Assembly: GCF_011046245.1 (NCBI RefSeq)
Contig: NZ_CP049241.1
Span: forward strand, 2,310,001-2,374,000
Length of the DNA stretch: 64,000 nucleotides
Direction: 5' to 3'
Origin: Allorhizobium pseudoryzae
GTDB taxonomy: Bacteria > Pseudomonadota > Alphaproteobacteria > Rhizobiales > Rhizobiaceae
Shown: positions 7,671 through 16,785 of the stretch, one piece after another
Layout of the letters: each line of letters starts with the position of its first letter
How positions within the stretch are numbered: position 1 is the stretch's first letter
Program-made: the position numbers and the translations under genes
Notes under the pieces: model-generated
What the model was told of the DNA's origin: nothing
What the model saw: the letters and a program-made list of their open reading frames with translations, nothing else
The model's database searches: none

Positions 7671-7713
7671 GGAGCGCCCGGCGGCCGATCAAGCCTGCCG
7701 GCATCAGCTCCTC
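7657..7713 (+). promoter_or_regulatory. Attenuator-like alternative hairpins upstream of leuA
   Basis: Hairpin A pairs gccggg (7657-7662) with cccggc (7677-7682), with an inner tcct/agga stem. Hairpin B pairs gaggagc (7669-7675) with gctcctc (7707-7713), with an inner ccggc/gccgg stem (7678-7682/7697-7701). They share 7669-7682 and cannot form together. Neither has an obvious U tract, so the output may be Rho-dependent or translational and not a classic intrinsic terminator. Confidence 0.55.
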
Positions 7714-7829
7714 GCACAAAATCCCCGTTTGAAGACCAAAAGCCTCACCTGAGGCCTTGATCCACCGTTATGGCGCTGTCACAGGCTTTTGCCACAAGCG
7801 CCGACGCTGGACGCGAAGGAGAAGAGACC

Positions 7830-9554
7830 ATGGACGCCAACCATTCCGCCACAGCTGTGACCGCTTCCGGCAAAAAGGGCATGCCCGATGCCGCCCGCAA
7901 ATATCGTGCTTACCCCACCATCAACATTCCGGATCGCACCTGGCCGTCGAAGGTGATCGACAAGGCGCCGATCTGGTGCTCGGTGGACTTGCGCGACGGC
8001 AACCAGTCGCTGGTCAATCCGATGGGCCATGACCGCAAGGCGCGCATGTTCAAGCTGTTGCTCGACATGGGCTTCAAGGAAATCGAGATCGGTTTCCCGT
8101 CAGCCTCGCAGACCGATTTCGATTTTGCCCGCTGGTGCGTGGAAGAGGGTGGTGTGCCGCAGGATGTCTCCCTGCAGGTGCTGGTGCAGTGCCGTCCCGA
8201 ACTGATTACGCGGACCTTCGAGGCGCTGGAAGGTGCGCACCAGCCGATCATCCACTTCTACAACTCGACCTCGGAGCTGCAGCGCCGGGTGGTGTTTGCG
8301 AAGGATGTGCCCGGCATCAAGCAGATCGCCGTCGATGCGGCCAAGATGATCATGGACATGTCCCAGAAGGCCGGCGGCGGGTACCGCTTCGAATATTCGC
8401 CGGAAAGCTTTACCGGCACGGAACTTGAGGTGGCGCTGGAGGTCTGCAACGCCGTCATCGCCGAAGTGAAGCCGACGGCGGAGAACAAGCTGATCCTCAA
8501 CCTGCCGTCCACCGTCGAAATGGCGACGCCGAACATCTATGCCGACCAGATCGAGTGGATGTGCCGCAACATCGACAACCGCGACAACGTCATCATCTCG
8601 CTGCATCCGCACAACGACCGGGGCACCGGCATTGCCGCGACCGAACTCGGCCTGATGGCCGGTGCCGACCGCGTCGAAGGCACCTTGTTCGGCAATGGCG
8701 AGCGCACCGGCAATGTCGATGTGGTGACGCTGGCGCTCAACATGTTCACGCAAGGCGTTGATCCGGAACTGGATTGCACCGACATCGAGCGCATCAAGGC
8801 GGTCTATGAATATTCCAACGAGATGACGATCCCCGAGCGTCATCCGTATGTTGGCGAACTGGTCTACACGGCGTTTTCCGGCTCGCACCAGGATGCGATC
8901 AACAAGGGCATGAAGGCGATCAAGTCGGCCAATTCGCCGGTCTGGGAAGTGCCCTACCTGCCGATCGACCCGCAGGATGTCGGGCGCACCTACGAGGCGA
9001 TCATCCGCATCAATTCGCAGTCCGGCAAGGGCGGTATCGCCTATATCCTGCAGCAGGATCATGGCATCAACCTGCCGCGCAACCTGCAGGTGGAATTCCG
9101 CGAAGACATCCAGCGCATTACGGATGAGGAAGGCAAGGAACTGCCCTCCAAGCGGATCTACGAGCGCTTCATCGAGCGCTACGTGGAGCAGCCGGAAGGC
9201 CGCATCAAGTTCGTCGATCACCACACCTATCCGGCCGGCATGGACCAGAAGGGCATCCGCGTGGTCGCGGCCGAGATCACCGACAAGGGCGAGACGAAGC
9301 GGATCGAGGGCAAGGGTACCGGCCCGATCGACGGTTTCATCAACGCGCTGTCGATCTATCTCGGGGTGGAGCTGTCGGTCGCCGATTATTCCGAACATTC
9401 GCTGCAGCACGGCTCGAACGCGTCTGCCATTGCCTATGTGGAAGTCGAGCATGCCGGCGGAAAGCTGTTCGGCGTCGGCATCAACAAGAACATCGTGGCC
9501 GCCTCGCTGGAGGCCATCGTTTCTGCGGCAAATCAGGTGATCGCTGGAAAGTAA
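7830..9554 (+). CDS. leuA: 2-isopropylmalate synthase (LeuA type 2)
   Basis: Catalyses the first committed step of leucine biosynthesis, condensing acetyl-CoA with 2-ketoisovalerate. 574 aa, the length of the longer type-2 enzymes. The TIM-barrel catalytic domain carries the metal-binding start WCSVDLRDGNQSL and the HPHNDRGTG His pair; the C-terminal LeuA dimer/regulatory domain (leucine feedback) includes the GKGTGPIDGFINAL region. Start at ATG 7830 is chosen for the clear aaggag at 7817-7822; in-frame ATGs upstream lack an SD. It is preceded by a leucine-rich leader peptide and competing hairpins and followed by a strong intrinsic terminator, so it is probably monocistronic and controlled by leucine at both enzyme and transcript level. 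Confidence 0.95.
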   Translation: MDANHSATAVTASGKKGMPDAARKYRAYPTINIPDRTWPSKVIDKAPIWCSVDLRDGNQSLVNPMGHDRKARMFKLLLDMGFKEIEIGFPSASQTDFDFARWCVEEGGVPQDVSLQVLVQCRPELITRTFEALEGAHQPIIHFYNSTSELQRRVVFAKDVPGIKQIAVDAAKMIMDMSQKAGGGYRFEYSPESFTGTELEVALEVCNAVIAEVKPTAENKLILNLPSTVEMATPNIYADQIEWMCRNIDNRDNVIISLHPHNDRGTGIAATELGLMAGADRVEGTLFGNGERTGNVDVVTLALNMFTQGVDPELDCTDIERIKAVYEYSNEMTIPERHPYVGELVYTAFSGSHQDAINKGMKAIKSANSPVWEVPYLPIDPQDVGRTYEAIIRINSQSGKGGIAYILQQDHGINLPRNLQVEFREDIQRITDEEGKELPSKRIYERFIERYVEQPEGRIKFVDHHTYPAGMDQKGIRVVAAEITDKGETKRIEGKGTGPIDGFINALSIYLGVELSVADYSEHSLQHGSNASAIAYVEVEHAGGKLFGVGINKNIVAASLEAIVSAANQVIAGK

Positions 9555-9578
9555 TTCGCCTGACGGTGACTTGAATGA

Positions 9579-9608
9579 CGCCCGGCGTTCGACGCGCCGG
9601 GCGCTTTT
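9579..9608 (+). terminator. Intrinsic terminator of leuA
   Basis: Perfect 9-bp stem cgcccggcg (9579-9587) / cgccgggcg (9595-9603) with a 7-nt loop, followed by c-tttt. It lies 24 bp after the leuA stop and just before the convergent regulator gene. Confidence 0.85.
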
Positions 9609-9613
9609 CGTTG

Positions 9614-11005
9614 TCAGGGAACCTCCCGCAGGGCTTCCGCCAGCACCGTGTCGATGCGCCTGTCCTGCATCTGCGCCACGTTGAAGCGCATGAGATTGCC
9701 GGCGCTTTGGCTGAGACTGAAGACATTGCCCGGTGCCAGCACGACGCCCTTTGCCAGCGCCTGTTGGGCGACCCTCGCAGCATCCACCCCGTCCGGTAGC
9801 CGGCACCAGAGATAGAAGCCGCCGCGCGGGCGCAGCACCGGCTCGATGCCAAGCGCTGCCAGACGCTGTTCGACCTCGCGCCGCGCATGGCCGAGCCGCC
9901 GGCGCAGCAGATCCATGTGCTTGCGATAACCGCCGCCTGCGAGAACGAGCGCGACGATCTCTGCGGCGATGGGGCTCGGCCCGCCGAAATTGGTGGCGAC
10001 CTGCAGATCGACAAGGCCTTCGATCCAGTCGGCGCGCGCGGCGATATAGCCGCAGCGAATGGAGGCCGAGAACGTCTTCGAAAAGCTGCCGATGCGGATG
10101 ACATGGGTCAGGCCATCGAGGGCGGCGAGCCGCACCGAGGCCTCCGGCTCGAAATCGGCAAAGATGTCGTCTTCGACGATCGTGACGCCGTGGCGGGTGG
10201 CCAGCGTGAGGAGACGATGTGCGACCGGCGCTGAAAGACTGGCGCCCGTCGGATTGTGAAGGGCGGAATTGGTCAGGTAGAGGCGGGGGCGCTCGGCCTC
10301 CAGAACCGCCGCAAACCTGTCCGGATCCGGTCCGGCGGGCGTATAGGGCACGCTCACCACCTTGACCTGGTGCGCCTTCAGCAGTGCCTGGAAGTTGAAA
10401 TAGCACGGATCGTCGATCAGCACCGTATCGCCGGATCTCAGCAGGAAGCGGCAGGTGAGATCCAGCGCCTGTGTGCCCGTGCTGGTCAACATCAGCTGGT
10501 CCGGCTGCGCCACAATTCCGCCTTCGGCAAAACGCGAGAGCAGCAGGCGCCGAAGGGACTGCGAACCGCGGGTGCTGCCGTAATCAGCCAGGAGTTCCGG
10601 TGTCGCCCGCGCCACCTGCCGCATGGCTCGGCCCAGCGCCTCCTGCGGCATCCAGTCGGCCGGAAGCCAGCCGCAGCCGGGGCGGAGGATGTCCTCGCCC
10701 GCATCGAGCGACTGGCGCGAGACCCAGAAGGGATCGACGGCGCGTGCCTGCGGGGTCGAGGACTGCATCAGCGTCAGCGGCTGCAGAAGGCCTTCCGTGA
10801 CGTAGAAGCCTGAGCCGCGCTGAGCCCGGATCAGACCTTCCGCCGCCAGCCGTTCATAGGCATCCACCACGGTTGCGGGCGCGACTTTCATCGTCGCTGC
10901 AAAACCGCGCACCGAGGGCAGGCGATCGCCCGGCAGGAGCGTGCGTGCGGCTATGCGGGTGCGGATTGCCTCCATCACCACCTGCCTGCGTGTCCCTGTC
11001 TCCAT
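9614..11005 (-). CDS. MocR-type regulator (GntR wHTH fused to PLP aminotransferase fold)
   Basis: Transcription factor of the MocR/PdxR class, 463 aa. Residues 1-70 form a GntR winged helix (PGDRLPSVRGFA near 25-36). Residues ~100-463 are a fold-type-I aminotransferase domain with the cofactor-binding HNPTG (250-254), D279 in EDDIF, and the PLP lysine K310 in GSFSKTFSAS. It is divergent from an EamA-family exporter (103 bp between starts), the usual arrangement in which the MocR protein controls its neighbour in response to an amino acid or PLP adduct. The small AT-rich stretch between them is the only obvious binding region. PdxR is a possible alternative, but no pyridoxal genes are nearby. 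Confidence 0.9.
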   Translation of the reverse strand: METGTRRQVVMEAIRTRIAARTLLPGDRLPSVRGFAATMKVAPATVVDAYERLAAEGLIRAQRGSGFYVTEGLLQPLTLMQSSTPQARAVDPFWVSRQSLDAGEDILRPGCGWLPADWMPQEALGRAMRQVARATPELLADYGSTRGSQSLRRLLLSRFAEGGIVAQPDQLMLTSTGTQALDLTCRFLLRSGDTVLIDDPCYFNFQALLKAHQVKVVSVPYTPAGPDPDRFAAVLEAERPRLYLTNSALHNPTGASLSAPVAHRLLTLATRHGVTIVEDDIFADFEPEASVRLAALDGLTHVIRIGSFSKTFSASIRCGYIAARADWIEGLVDLQVATNFGGPSPIAAEIVALVLAGGGYRKHMDLLRRRLGHARREVEQRLAALGIEPVLRPRGGFYLWCRLPDGVDAARVAQQALAKGVVLAPGNVFSLSQSAGNLMRFNVAQMQDRRIDTVLAEALREVP

Positions 11006-11026
11006 CTGTGCTACCTGTGGCTCCAG

Positions 11027-11046
11027 TACAGTTTGTGTAAATTGTA
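11027..11046. promoter_or_regulatory. Candidate MocR operator between the divergent genes
   Basis: An AT-rich island in a GC-rich background, with inverted TACA (11027-11030) and TGTA (11043-11046) around gtttgtgtaaat. It lies between the regulator (start 11005) and the exporter (start 11108). Binding is inferred from position only. Confidence 0.35.
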
Positions 11047-11107
11047 TCTGTCTGTGCCTGTCATTGCCAGAGCCGGCGCCTATAAACGGAGGCGAAAGCG
11101 AGGGATC

Positions 11108-11971
11108 ATGAAGGCGTCAATGGATGGCTGGCTCAGCGGCCTCACGGGTGTGGTGATCTTCAGCGGATCGCTGCCGGCAACGCGCGTGGCGGTGGCGGAT
11201 CTGTCGCCGCTGTTCTTGACCTCGGCCCGGGCGGTGATTGCGGCGCTTCTGGCGGCAGCATTGCTGGCGGGGCTTCGGGAGGCGCGACCGGCGCGCAGTG
11301 ACCTTATCCCGCTTGCCGTCATCGCAGTTGGTGTGGTCGTCGGTTTCCCACTTTTCACGGCGCTGGCGCTGCAAAGCATCACCTCGGCCCGGTCGATCGT
11401 CTTCATCGGCCTTCTGCCGCTGGCCACCGCGATCTTTGGTGTGCTGCGCGGAGGCGAGCGGCCAAAGCCGCTGTTCTGGCTCTTCTCCTGCCTCGGCAGT
11501 GCGGCGGTGGCGGGTTTTGCGCTGCAGTCGGGCGGAGCGGCGAACCTCAAGGGCGATCTGCTGATGCTGGCGGCGATCATCGTCTGCGGCCTGGGCTATG
11601 CGGAAGGGGCGCGCCTTTCCCGGCGGCTGGGCGGTTGGCAGGTGATTTCCTGGTCGCTTCTTCTGGCCTTGCCGCTGATGCTTGCGCTGGCGCTCAGCCA
11701 ATTCCCGGCAGACTGGTCGGTGATCGGTGCCGGCGCCTGGGGCGGACTGGCCTATGTTTCCGTGTTCAGCATGCTGGTGGGTTTCGTCTTCTGGTACCGA
11801 GGCCTTGCGATCGGCGGGATCGCCGCTGTCGGCCAGTTGCAACTGCTGCAGCCCTTCTTCGGGCTCCTGCTGGCGGCTCTGCTGCTCGGTGAGCCGGTCA
11901 GTCCCGCCATGCTGGCCGTCACGGTGGGCGTGGTGTTCTGCGTGGCGCTTGCGCGCCGGTTTGCGCGCTGA
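11108..11971 (+). CDS. EamA/DMT-family transporter
   Basis: Ten-segment drug/metabolite-type inner-membrane protein of the EamA family, 287 aa, with the expected internal duplication of two five-helix halves (second half begins near the LLMLAAIIVCGLGY segment). The start at 11108 is preceded by aggga at 11101-11105 and skips 25 positively charged residues that do not fit the family. Probably exports a small metabolite or amino acid, and its transcription is probably controlled by the divergent MocR-type regulator. The substrate cannot be told from sequence. Confidence 0.88.
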   Translation: MKASMDGWLSGLTGVVIFSGSLPATRVAVADLSPLFLTSARAVIAALLAAALLAGLREARPARSDLIPLAVIAVGVVVGFPLFTALALQSITSARSIVFIGLLPLATAIFGVLRGGERPKPLFWLFSCLGSAAVAGFALQSGGAANLKGDLLMLAAIIVCGLGYAEGARLSRRLGGWQVISWSLLLALPLMLALALSQFPADWSVIGAGAWGGLAYVSVFSMLVGFVFWYRGLAIGGIAAVGQLQLLQPFFGLLLAALLLGEPVSPAMLAVTVGVVFCVALARRFAR

Positions 11972-12095
11972 TGCGAGTTGAGAAAGGCGAGACTACAACT
12001 TTTGACATATCATTTCATGATGCTGAAATTTAGCAAATCGTAAATCCCCCATGGGTTGAATGCCGTGTGGAAATTCCACGGATCCGGAGGGTATG

Positions 12096-13790
12096 ATGTC
12101 GTGGCGTAGTCTGTTTAATGCCTCGAAACTTGCGGATGATCTGGATGCCATTTCCGCCTCACAGGCGATGATCTGGTTCAAGCCCGACGGCACCGTGCTC
12201 AGTGCAAATGAGAATTTTTGCAAGACCCTGGGCTACCAACTGTCCGAGATTCTCGGCAAGCATCATCGCATCTTCTGTGAAGATGCCATCCGCAATTCTC
12301 CGGATTACGTTTCCTTCTGGAATGACCTCGCGAAAGAGAATTTCAAGAGCGGACAATTTCGCCGCCAGTCCAAAACATCGCAGGACGTCTGGATCGAAGC
12401 GACCTACAACCCGGTCTTCCACGGGAACAAGGTTGTCCGCATCCTGAAGCTCGCAAGCGACATTACGAAAACAAAAATCCAGGCGCTGGACGATAACAAC
12501 CGTCTTCGCGCGATCGATCAATCGCAAGCCATCATCGAGTTCGAACCCGATGGTCGCGTGTTCAAAGTCAACGACAATTTCCTCTCGGCCATGGGCTATC
12601 AGGAAAATGAGGTCTTGGGGCAACATCACAGCATGTTCTGTGATCCGGTCTATCGCAACAGCAGTGACTACCAGCGGTTCTGGGAAAGGTTGAGGGCCGG
12701 CGAATATATTGCCGACAACTTCATGCGTGTCGGCAAAGGCGGACGCAAGGTCTGGATTCAGGCGGCCTATACGCCGGTCTTTTCCTCCCGCGGCGTGGTC
12801 TACAAAGTCGTCAAGGTTGCCACCGACATTACCGCTCGGATGGTTGCCGTCGAAACCATCGGCAAGGCGATCGGGCGTCTGGCGAGTGGCGACCTGACGG
12901 TCGAGATCACGGACAAGATCGACATGGCCCTTGAGCAGACGCGTCTGGACTTCAACAATGCGGCTCGGTCCCTGGAATCGACGGTGGGGTCCATCCAGCA
13001 TTCGGCCGAAGTGCTTGCCGCCAATGCCGAGGTCATTCGCTCCGTGTCCGATAACATTGCGCGCAATACCGAACAGCAGGCCGCCTCTGTCGAGGAAACG
13101 GCGGCGGCCATCGATCACATCACCACCACGGTGCGCGACTCGAGCAGTCGGGCGGCGGAAGCGAGCCAACTGGTTGCCGCAACCCGGACCTCGGCTGAAG
13201 TGTCAGGCCAGATCGTCGATGATGCGACCAACGCGATGGGCAAAATCGAAGAGTCATCCAAGGAAATCGAGAACATCATTTCCGTGATTGATGAGATCGC
13301 CTTCCAGACCAATCTGCTGGCCCTGAATGCGGGAGTGGAAGCGGCTCGGGCGGGCGAGGCGGGCAAGGGCTTTGCGGTGGTTGCGCAGGAAGTGCGGGAA
13401 CTGGCCCAACGCTCCGCCAAAGCTGCAAAAGAAATCAAGGCGCTCATTGCCGCGTCTGCGGGCTCGGTGGATCACGGCGTGAAGCTTGTGGCACAGACCG
13501 GCGATGCCCTGCGGGATATTGTCCAGAAGGTGCTCGAAGTGGATGGCAATGTGCAAGCCATCTCCGCGGCGGCGCGGGACCAGACTATCGGCATCAACGA
13601 GATCAACGCTTCGATCGGCACCCTCGACAAGGGGGCGCAGACCAATGCCGCCACCGTGGAAGAGGCCAATGCCGCCGCGCAAACCCTCGCCGAAGAAGCC
13701 TCGCATCTCTACGACATGATTGCGCGCTTCAAGGTCGCGCGCAAAGCACCGGTCGAGCAAAGGATCACACGAAAGGCGAACGCCGCCTGA
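12096..13790 (+). CDS. Soluble methyl-accepting chemotaxis protein with two PAS domains
   Basis: Cytosolic chemoreceptor, about 564 aa, without transmembrane segments. Two consecutive PAS domains (about residues 20-130 and 140-250), each with the GY-x-E/LGQHH-type motif seen in heme- or flavin-binding PAS receptors of the BdlA/Aer-like group, are followed by a short HAMP-like link ([13 protein letters not shown]) and the MCP signalling domain. The signalling tip [20 protein letters not shown] is intact. No CheR-docking pentapeptide is seen at the C terminus. Two adjacent ATGs are possible; 12096 is favoured because ggagg (12086-12090) is 5 nt away, while 12093 is only 2 nt away. Likely senses redox or oxygen. 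It is convergent with the anti-sigma gene, 10 bp apart. Confidence 0.9.
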   Translation: MSWRSLFNASKLADDLDAISASQAMIWFKPDGTVLSANENFCKTLGYQLSEILGKHHRIFCEDAIRNSPDYVSFWNDLAKENFKSGQFRRQSKTSQDVWIEATYNPVFHGNKVVRILKLASDITKTKIQALDDNNRLRAIDQSQAIIEFEPDGRVFKVNDNFLSAMGYQENEVLGQHHSMFCDPVYRNSSDYQRFWERLRAGEYIADNFMRVGKGGRKVWIQAAYTPVFSSRGVVYKVVKVATDITARMVAVETIGKAIGRLASGDLTVEITDKIDMALEQTRLDFNNAARSLESTVGSIQHSAEVLAANAEVIRSVSDNIARNTEQQAASVEETAAAIDHITTTVRDSSSRAAEASQLVAATRTSAEVSGQIVDDATNAMGKIEESSKEIENIISVIDEIAFQTNLLALNAGVEAARAGEAGKGFAVVAQEVRELAQRSAKAAKEIKALIAASAGSVDHGVKLVAQTGDALRDIVQKVLEVDGNVQAISAAARDQTIGINEINASIGTLDKGAQTNAATVEEANAAAQTLAEEASHLYDMIARFKVARKAPVEQRITRKANAA

Positions 13791-13800
13791 GGCAGGACGT

Positions 13801-14634
13801 TCAGATGATCCGCGCCACCTTGGCGGCGAGCGTATCGAGGAAGGCGTCGGAGGAGGGGCCAGTCAACACATAGCTCGCCTGCAGTCCCTGCCAGGTCACG
13901 AGGCCGATGTCGTCGCGGATCACTTCCCGCATCTCGGTGTCGCTCGGCGCCATGCTCTTGGCAAACGAGATCGCGATGACCTCCGACTCGCTGTTGCGGT
14001 ACACGAGCTGTCCGACCGGACGGCCGCCCGCGGAATAAAGGCGGGCGCCGATAAATTCCAGCCCATCCTCCGTCAGGTCCGGTATCCGGAAGGAGACGCC
14101 CGTGGTCGCCATCAGCCACTCGACGATATGAGCGGATTCATTGGCTGGCAGCTCGACAAGATGGCGCGACTGGCGGGAAAACAGCCGGTAATGCGAGGTC
14201 ACGTCATCGAGCCAGGCCTTGCCCGGATCGCCGGCGAGATCGGCAAAGGTGGTCATGCTGGGACGGGCGCCGAACATGTAACCGGCACCGGCGCCCAGTC
14301 CAAACATCAGCAAGGACGAGGCGACCACCGTTGCCAGCGTCGGCTTTATTCTCACCTTGACCTTGTCAAGCGGCGTCTCGGGCAGCTGCACAACGCGGCG
14401 CGGCTCCGATGCCGTCTTGATCGAGCGCACGAGATCAAGCGAGACCGGTTCCTTCAGCATGGCCTCGAACTGTTGGCGTCCCAGATCGTTGGCGTAGCGA
14501 AGCGCATCCATCTTGGCCCGTGTCGCAGGATCATTGTCCAGCAGCGCATCCAGCGCGGCACTTTCCGTCTCGGAAAGCTGGCCGTCCAGCTGTGCGGAAA
14601 ACTGCGATTCGGGGTTTTTGCGATTGTCAGCCAT
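13801..14634 (-). CDS. Membrane anti-sigma factor
   Basis: 277-residue partner of the preceding sigma factor. A cytoplasmic N-terminal domain of the kind that clamps ECF sigma factors (FSAQLDGQLSETESAALDAL, reminiscent of RskA/RsgI-like openings) is followed by one transmembrane segment at residues ~98-122 and a periplasmic C-terminal domain of unknown fold. There is no HxxxCxxC zinc motif, so redox sensing through zinc, as in ChrR/RsrA proteins, is unlikely. Its ATG overlaps the sigma-factor stop codon as TGATG at 14632-14636, which implies translational coupling and near-stoichiometric production. The trigger is unknown; cell-envelope stress is a guess from the periplasmic domain. Confidence 0.8.
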   Translation of the reverse strand: MADNRKNPESQFSAQLDGQLSETESAALDALLDNDPATRAKMDALRYANDLGRQQFEAMLKEPVSLDLVRSIKTASEPRRVVQLPETPLDKVKVRIKPTLATVVASSLLMFGLGAGAGYMFGARPSMTTFADLAGDPGKAWLDDVTSHYRLFSRQSRHLVELPANESAHIVEWLMATTGVSFRIPDLTEDGLEFIGARLYSAGGRPVGQLVYRNSESEVIAISFAKSMAPSDTEMREVIRDDIGLVTWQGLQASYVLTGPSSDAFLDTLAAKVARII

Positions 14635-15116
14635 CAGGCCCTTCGCTCTTCGGTGTTGGATGCCAGCGCAGACAGCGCACAACGGGCGGTGAACATGGAT
14701 TTGGCGATGTGGTCTTCCGTGCTTCCCATGACGGACGCGGCCTCCCGATAGGTGAGGCCCTCGACCGCGCAAAGAAGGAAAACGGCGGCAGAATCGTTCG
14801 GAAGCGTGTCGATTATGAGGCGGTGCGTCGGCTGGGTTCGCGGTGTGCGGCCCCTGGCGGATGTCTGCTCGTCGCCCGCCTTGCGCCTCTGCGCATCCTT
14901 GCGCGCGATGAGCCGCAGCCCTGTAAACAGGCGGATCTCCAGACGGATATCCCCGCGCCACGACGACGATTTGAGCACCGCCTCCTCGCAGGCGAAGGTC
15001 ACCAGCCCGTCAACCCGATTTTCATCCCGGCAGAGCGCCAGCGCAAAACGCCGCAGCCTCGGCAAAATGGCGACGAGGTCGCGGCGGATGTCCGGTCGTG
15101 CGGGCGCAGGTTCCAT
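14634..15116 (-). CDS. ECF-like RNA polymerase sigma factor
   Basis: Small group IV (ECF) sigma factor, about 160 aa. Region 2 is recognisable but divergent (RDLVAILPRLRRFALALCRD, then weak acidic/DV residues), and region 4 has the usual LTYREAASVMG helix-turn-helix. The start is uncertain: ATG 15116 gives the usual sigma N terminus; ATG 15182 and GTG 15149 are in-frame alternatives without a better SD. The stop overlaps the anti-sigma ATG (TGATG). An autoregulated ECF promoter is expected upstream of 15225, but I could not find a convincing GAAC/CGTC pair. Confidence 0.78.
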   Translation of the reverse strand: MEPAPARPDIRRDLVAILPRLRRFALALCRDENRVDGLVTFACEEAVLKSSSWRGDIRLEIRLFTGLRLIARKDAQRRKAGDEQTSARGRTPRTQPTHRLIIDTLPNDSAAVFLLCAVEGLTYREAASVMGSTEDHIAKSMFTARCALSALASNTEERRA

Positions 15117-15281
15117 ATGCTCGTCTGTCTTTTCTCGCTGGCTGTTCACGTCGTCTGGGAAAGTCGGACCACAGATAAGCATATCGGGCTTTCGCCAAGC
15201 TAGCGGAATATCGTTGTTCAGCAAGAGGACGGCGCGAAAGGCGCACTTGGCCGCCGAAACGGGACAAACGCTCGTGTATGA

Positions 15282-16235
15282 TTAGAGATCGAGCGCCAGC
15301 GGCGGCGGTTGTGGCACAGCATCGCCGCTGCCCAACAGAATGCGCCGCTGCTGGTGTTCGATGGCATCCGCCGTTTCGGTGAGGCCGTAGCGGTCGCAGG
15401 CGAGATTCCAGGCGCCGGGCTTCCCCGACAGGGTGAAGAAATTGTAGGCGGCGCGCGGTTTGTGTCCGCCGGGCCCTTGCGAGGCCGATGCGATGCCGAC
15501 GACCGGCACGTCACCGTGATGGGTCTTCAGCGTGTAGACGGTGTTCAGATGCGTGTGCCCGTGCAGCACGAGTTCGGCGCCACCGACAGACAGGGCCGCG
15601 GCAAAACGCCGGATGCCGATCATGCGTTTATGCGAGGGCGCCGCGCCGCGGATTGGCGGATGGTGGATGAGCACGACGCGGAAGAGACCGTCCGCCTTGG
15701 CCCGCTTCAGAAGATTGGCCGTTTCGCGCGCCTGGCGGGCGCTGAAATAACCGCCGGCAGAAAACGGCAGCGTTGCATTGGAGGTCGAACAGCCGATGAT
15801 CGCGATCGGGCCGCGCTGGCGGTAGGTCGGGAAAACGTGTTCCTCGTCCGGCCAGTCTTCCGGAGACTCGTCGCCGGCGATGAAGGGATACCACGCGCGG
15901 ACGGACCGATCGTGCGCGCCCGGCACATAGGCATCGTGATTGCCCGGCACGACGGTCGTTTCCAGGGGCTTGCCGATGCTGTCCAGCCACTCGCCGGCCA
16001 GCCTGATCTCGATCGGCGTGGCGAGATTGACGAGATCGCCGGTGACCATCAGATGTTCGGGCCCGCGCAGGCGCATGTCGCTCAACAGCAGATCCAGCGT
16101 GTTGACCAGCAAATGCTTGCGTCGGTTCCGGTGCCAGTTGATAAAGCCGGTGATCCGTTTCGATGCCAGTTCACGCAATGTGAGGCGCGGCAGCGGTCCT
16201 AGGTGAATATCGGAAATATGCGCGAACGTGAACAT
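15282..16235 (-). CDS. Calcineurin-like metallophosphoesterase
   Basis: 317-residue cytosolic phosphoesterase of the class III cyclic phosphodiesterase/Mre11-like superfamily. All metal-binding blocks are present in order: ISDIHLGPLP at residues 7-16, GDLVN, PGNHDAY, HHPP and GHTHLN. The start at 16235 (MFTFAHISDIHLG) is chosen because the motif begins at residue 7, as in homologues; the in-frame ATG 16 codons upstream would overlap the divergent Nudix gene start. The substrate may be a cyclic nucleotide or other phosphodiester. It is divergent from the Nudix gene with only 40 bp between starts, so the two promoters must overlap. Confidence 0.88.
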   Translation of the reverse strand: MFTFAHISDIHLGPLPRLTLRELASKRITGFINWHRNRRKHLLVNTLDLLLSDMRLRGPEHLMVTGDLVNLATPIEIRLAGEWLDSIGKPLETTVVPGNHDAYVPGAHDRSVRAWYPFIAGDESPEDWPDEEHVFPTYRQRGPIAIIGCSTSNATLPFSAGGYFSARQARETANLLKRAKADGLFRVVLIHHPPIRGAAPSHKRMIGIRRFAAALSVGGAELVLHGHTHLNTVYTLKTHHGDVPVVGIASASQGPGGHKPRAAYNFFTLSGKPGAWNLACDRYGLTETADAIEHQQRRILLGSGDAVPQPPPLALDL

Positions 16236-16275
16236 GGCGCAGACATAGAGCCAAGAGGCCAAGGGGGCAAGACGC

Positions 16276-16764
16276 ATGGCCAATCAAGGCATTCCCGAAA
16301 TCAGCGGCATCAGGACGCGCATCACCGTTTTTCTGCTGCATCGTCTGTTTGCGTTGACGCGCGGCATGACGATGGGCGTGCGGGCCGCCTGCTTTGATGA
16401 AGCGGGCCGCATCTTCCTGGTGCGCCATACCTACGTGCCCGGCTGGTACATGCCGGGCGGTGGCGTGGAGCGGGGCGAGACGGTAAGCGCCGCGCTGGCA
16501 AAGGAGTTGCGGGAGGAGGGCAATCTCGACATCGTCGGGGAGCCGGAACTCTACCATGTCTACCAGAACGCCAAAGCGAGCCGCCGGGATCACGTCGTCT
16601 TCTACAAGGTGACCGTGCGGCAGGTGGCGCCCCGCTCGCCCGACCGGGAAATTGCAGAGAGCGGCTTCTTCGCGCTCGATGCCCTGCCGCCGGACGTGAC
16701 GGCGGCGACGCTTGCCCGCATTCGGGAAATCTCCGGACAGCAGCCGAAGGCGGACCACTGGTAG
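16276..16764 (+). CDS. Nudix hydrolase
   Basis: 162-residue pyrophosphohydrolase. The Nudix box is GGVERGETVSAALAKELREEGNL; the usual RE dipeptide is KE here, but the two metal-binding glutamates of REEG remain. The N-terminal ~30 residues are basic with a hydrophobic stretch, then MGVRAACFDEAGRIFLV begins the Nudix fold. The substrate cannot be assigned. It is transcribed away from the metallophosphoesterase and converges on the glutathionyl-hydroquinone reductase gene 21 bp downstream. Confidence 0.85.
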   Translation: MANQGIPEISGIRTRITVFLLHRLFALTRGMTMGVRAACFDEAGRIFLVRHTYVPGWYMPGGGVERGETVSAALAKELREEGNLDIVGEPELYHVYQNAKASRRDHVVFYKVTVRQVAPRSPDREIAESGFFALDALPPDVTAATLARIREISGQQPKADHW

Positions 16765-16785
16765 GCCGCCTTCGGTGAACGCCTG

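Noticed and set aside
7742..7755. Inverted repeat gcctca-cc-tgaggc before leuA as a terminator
   Set aside because: Two-nt loop and no U tract; kept out of the attenuator model.
8100..10406. Long minus-strand open frame opposite leuA and the regulator gene
   Set aside because: Arg/His-rich, no domain, no SD; a third-position GC artefact of the real genes on the other strand.
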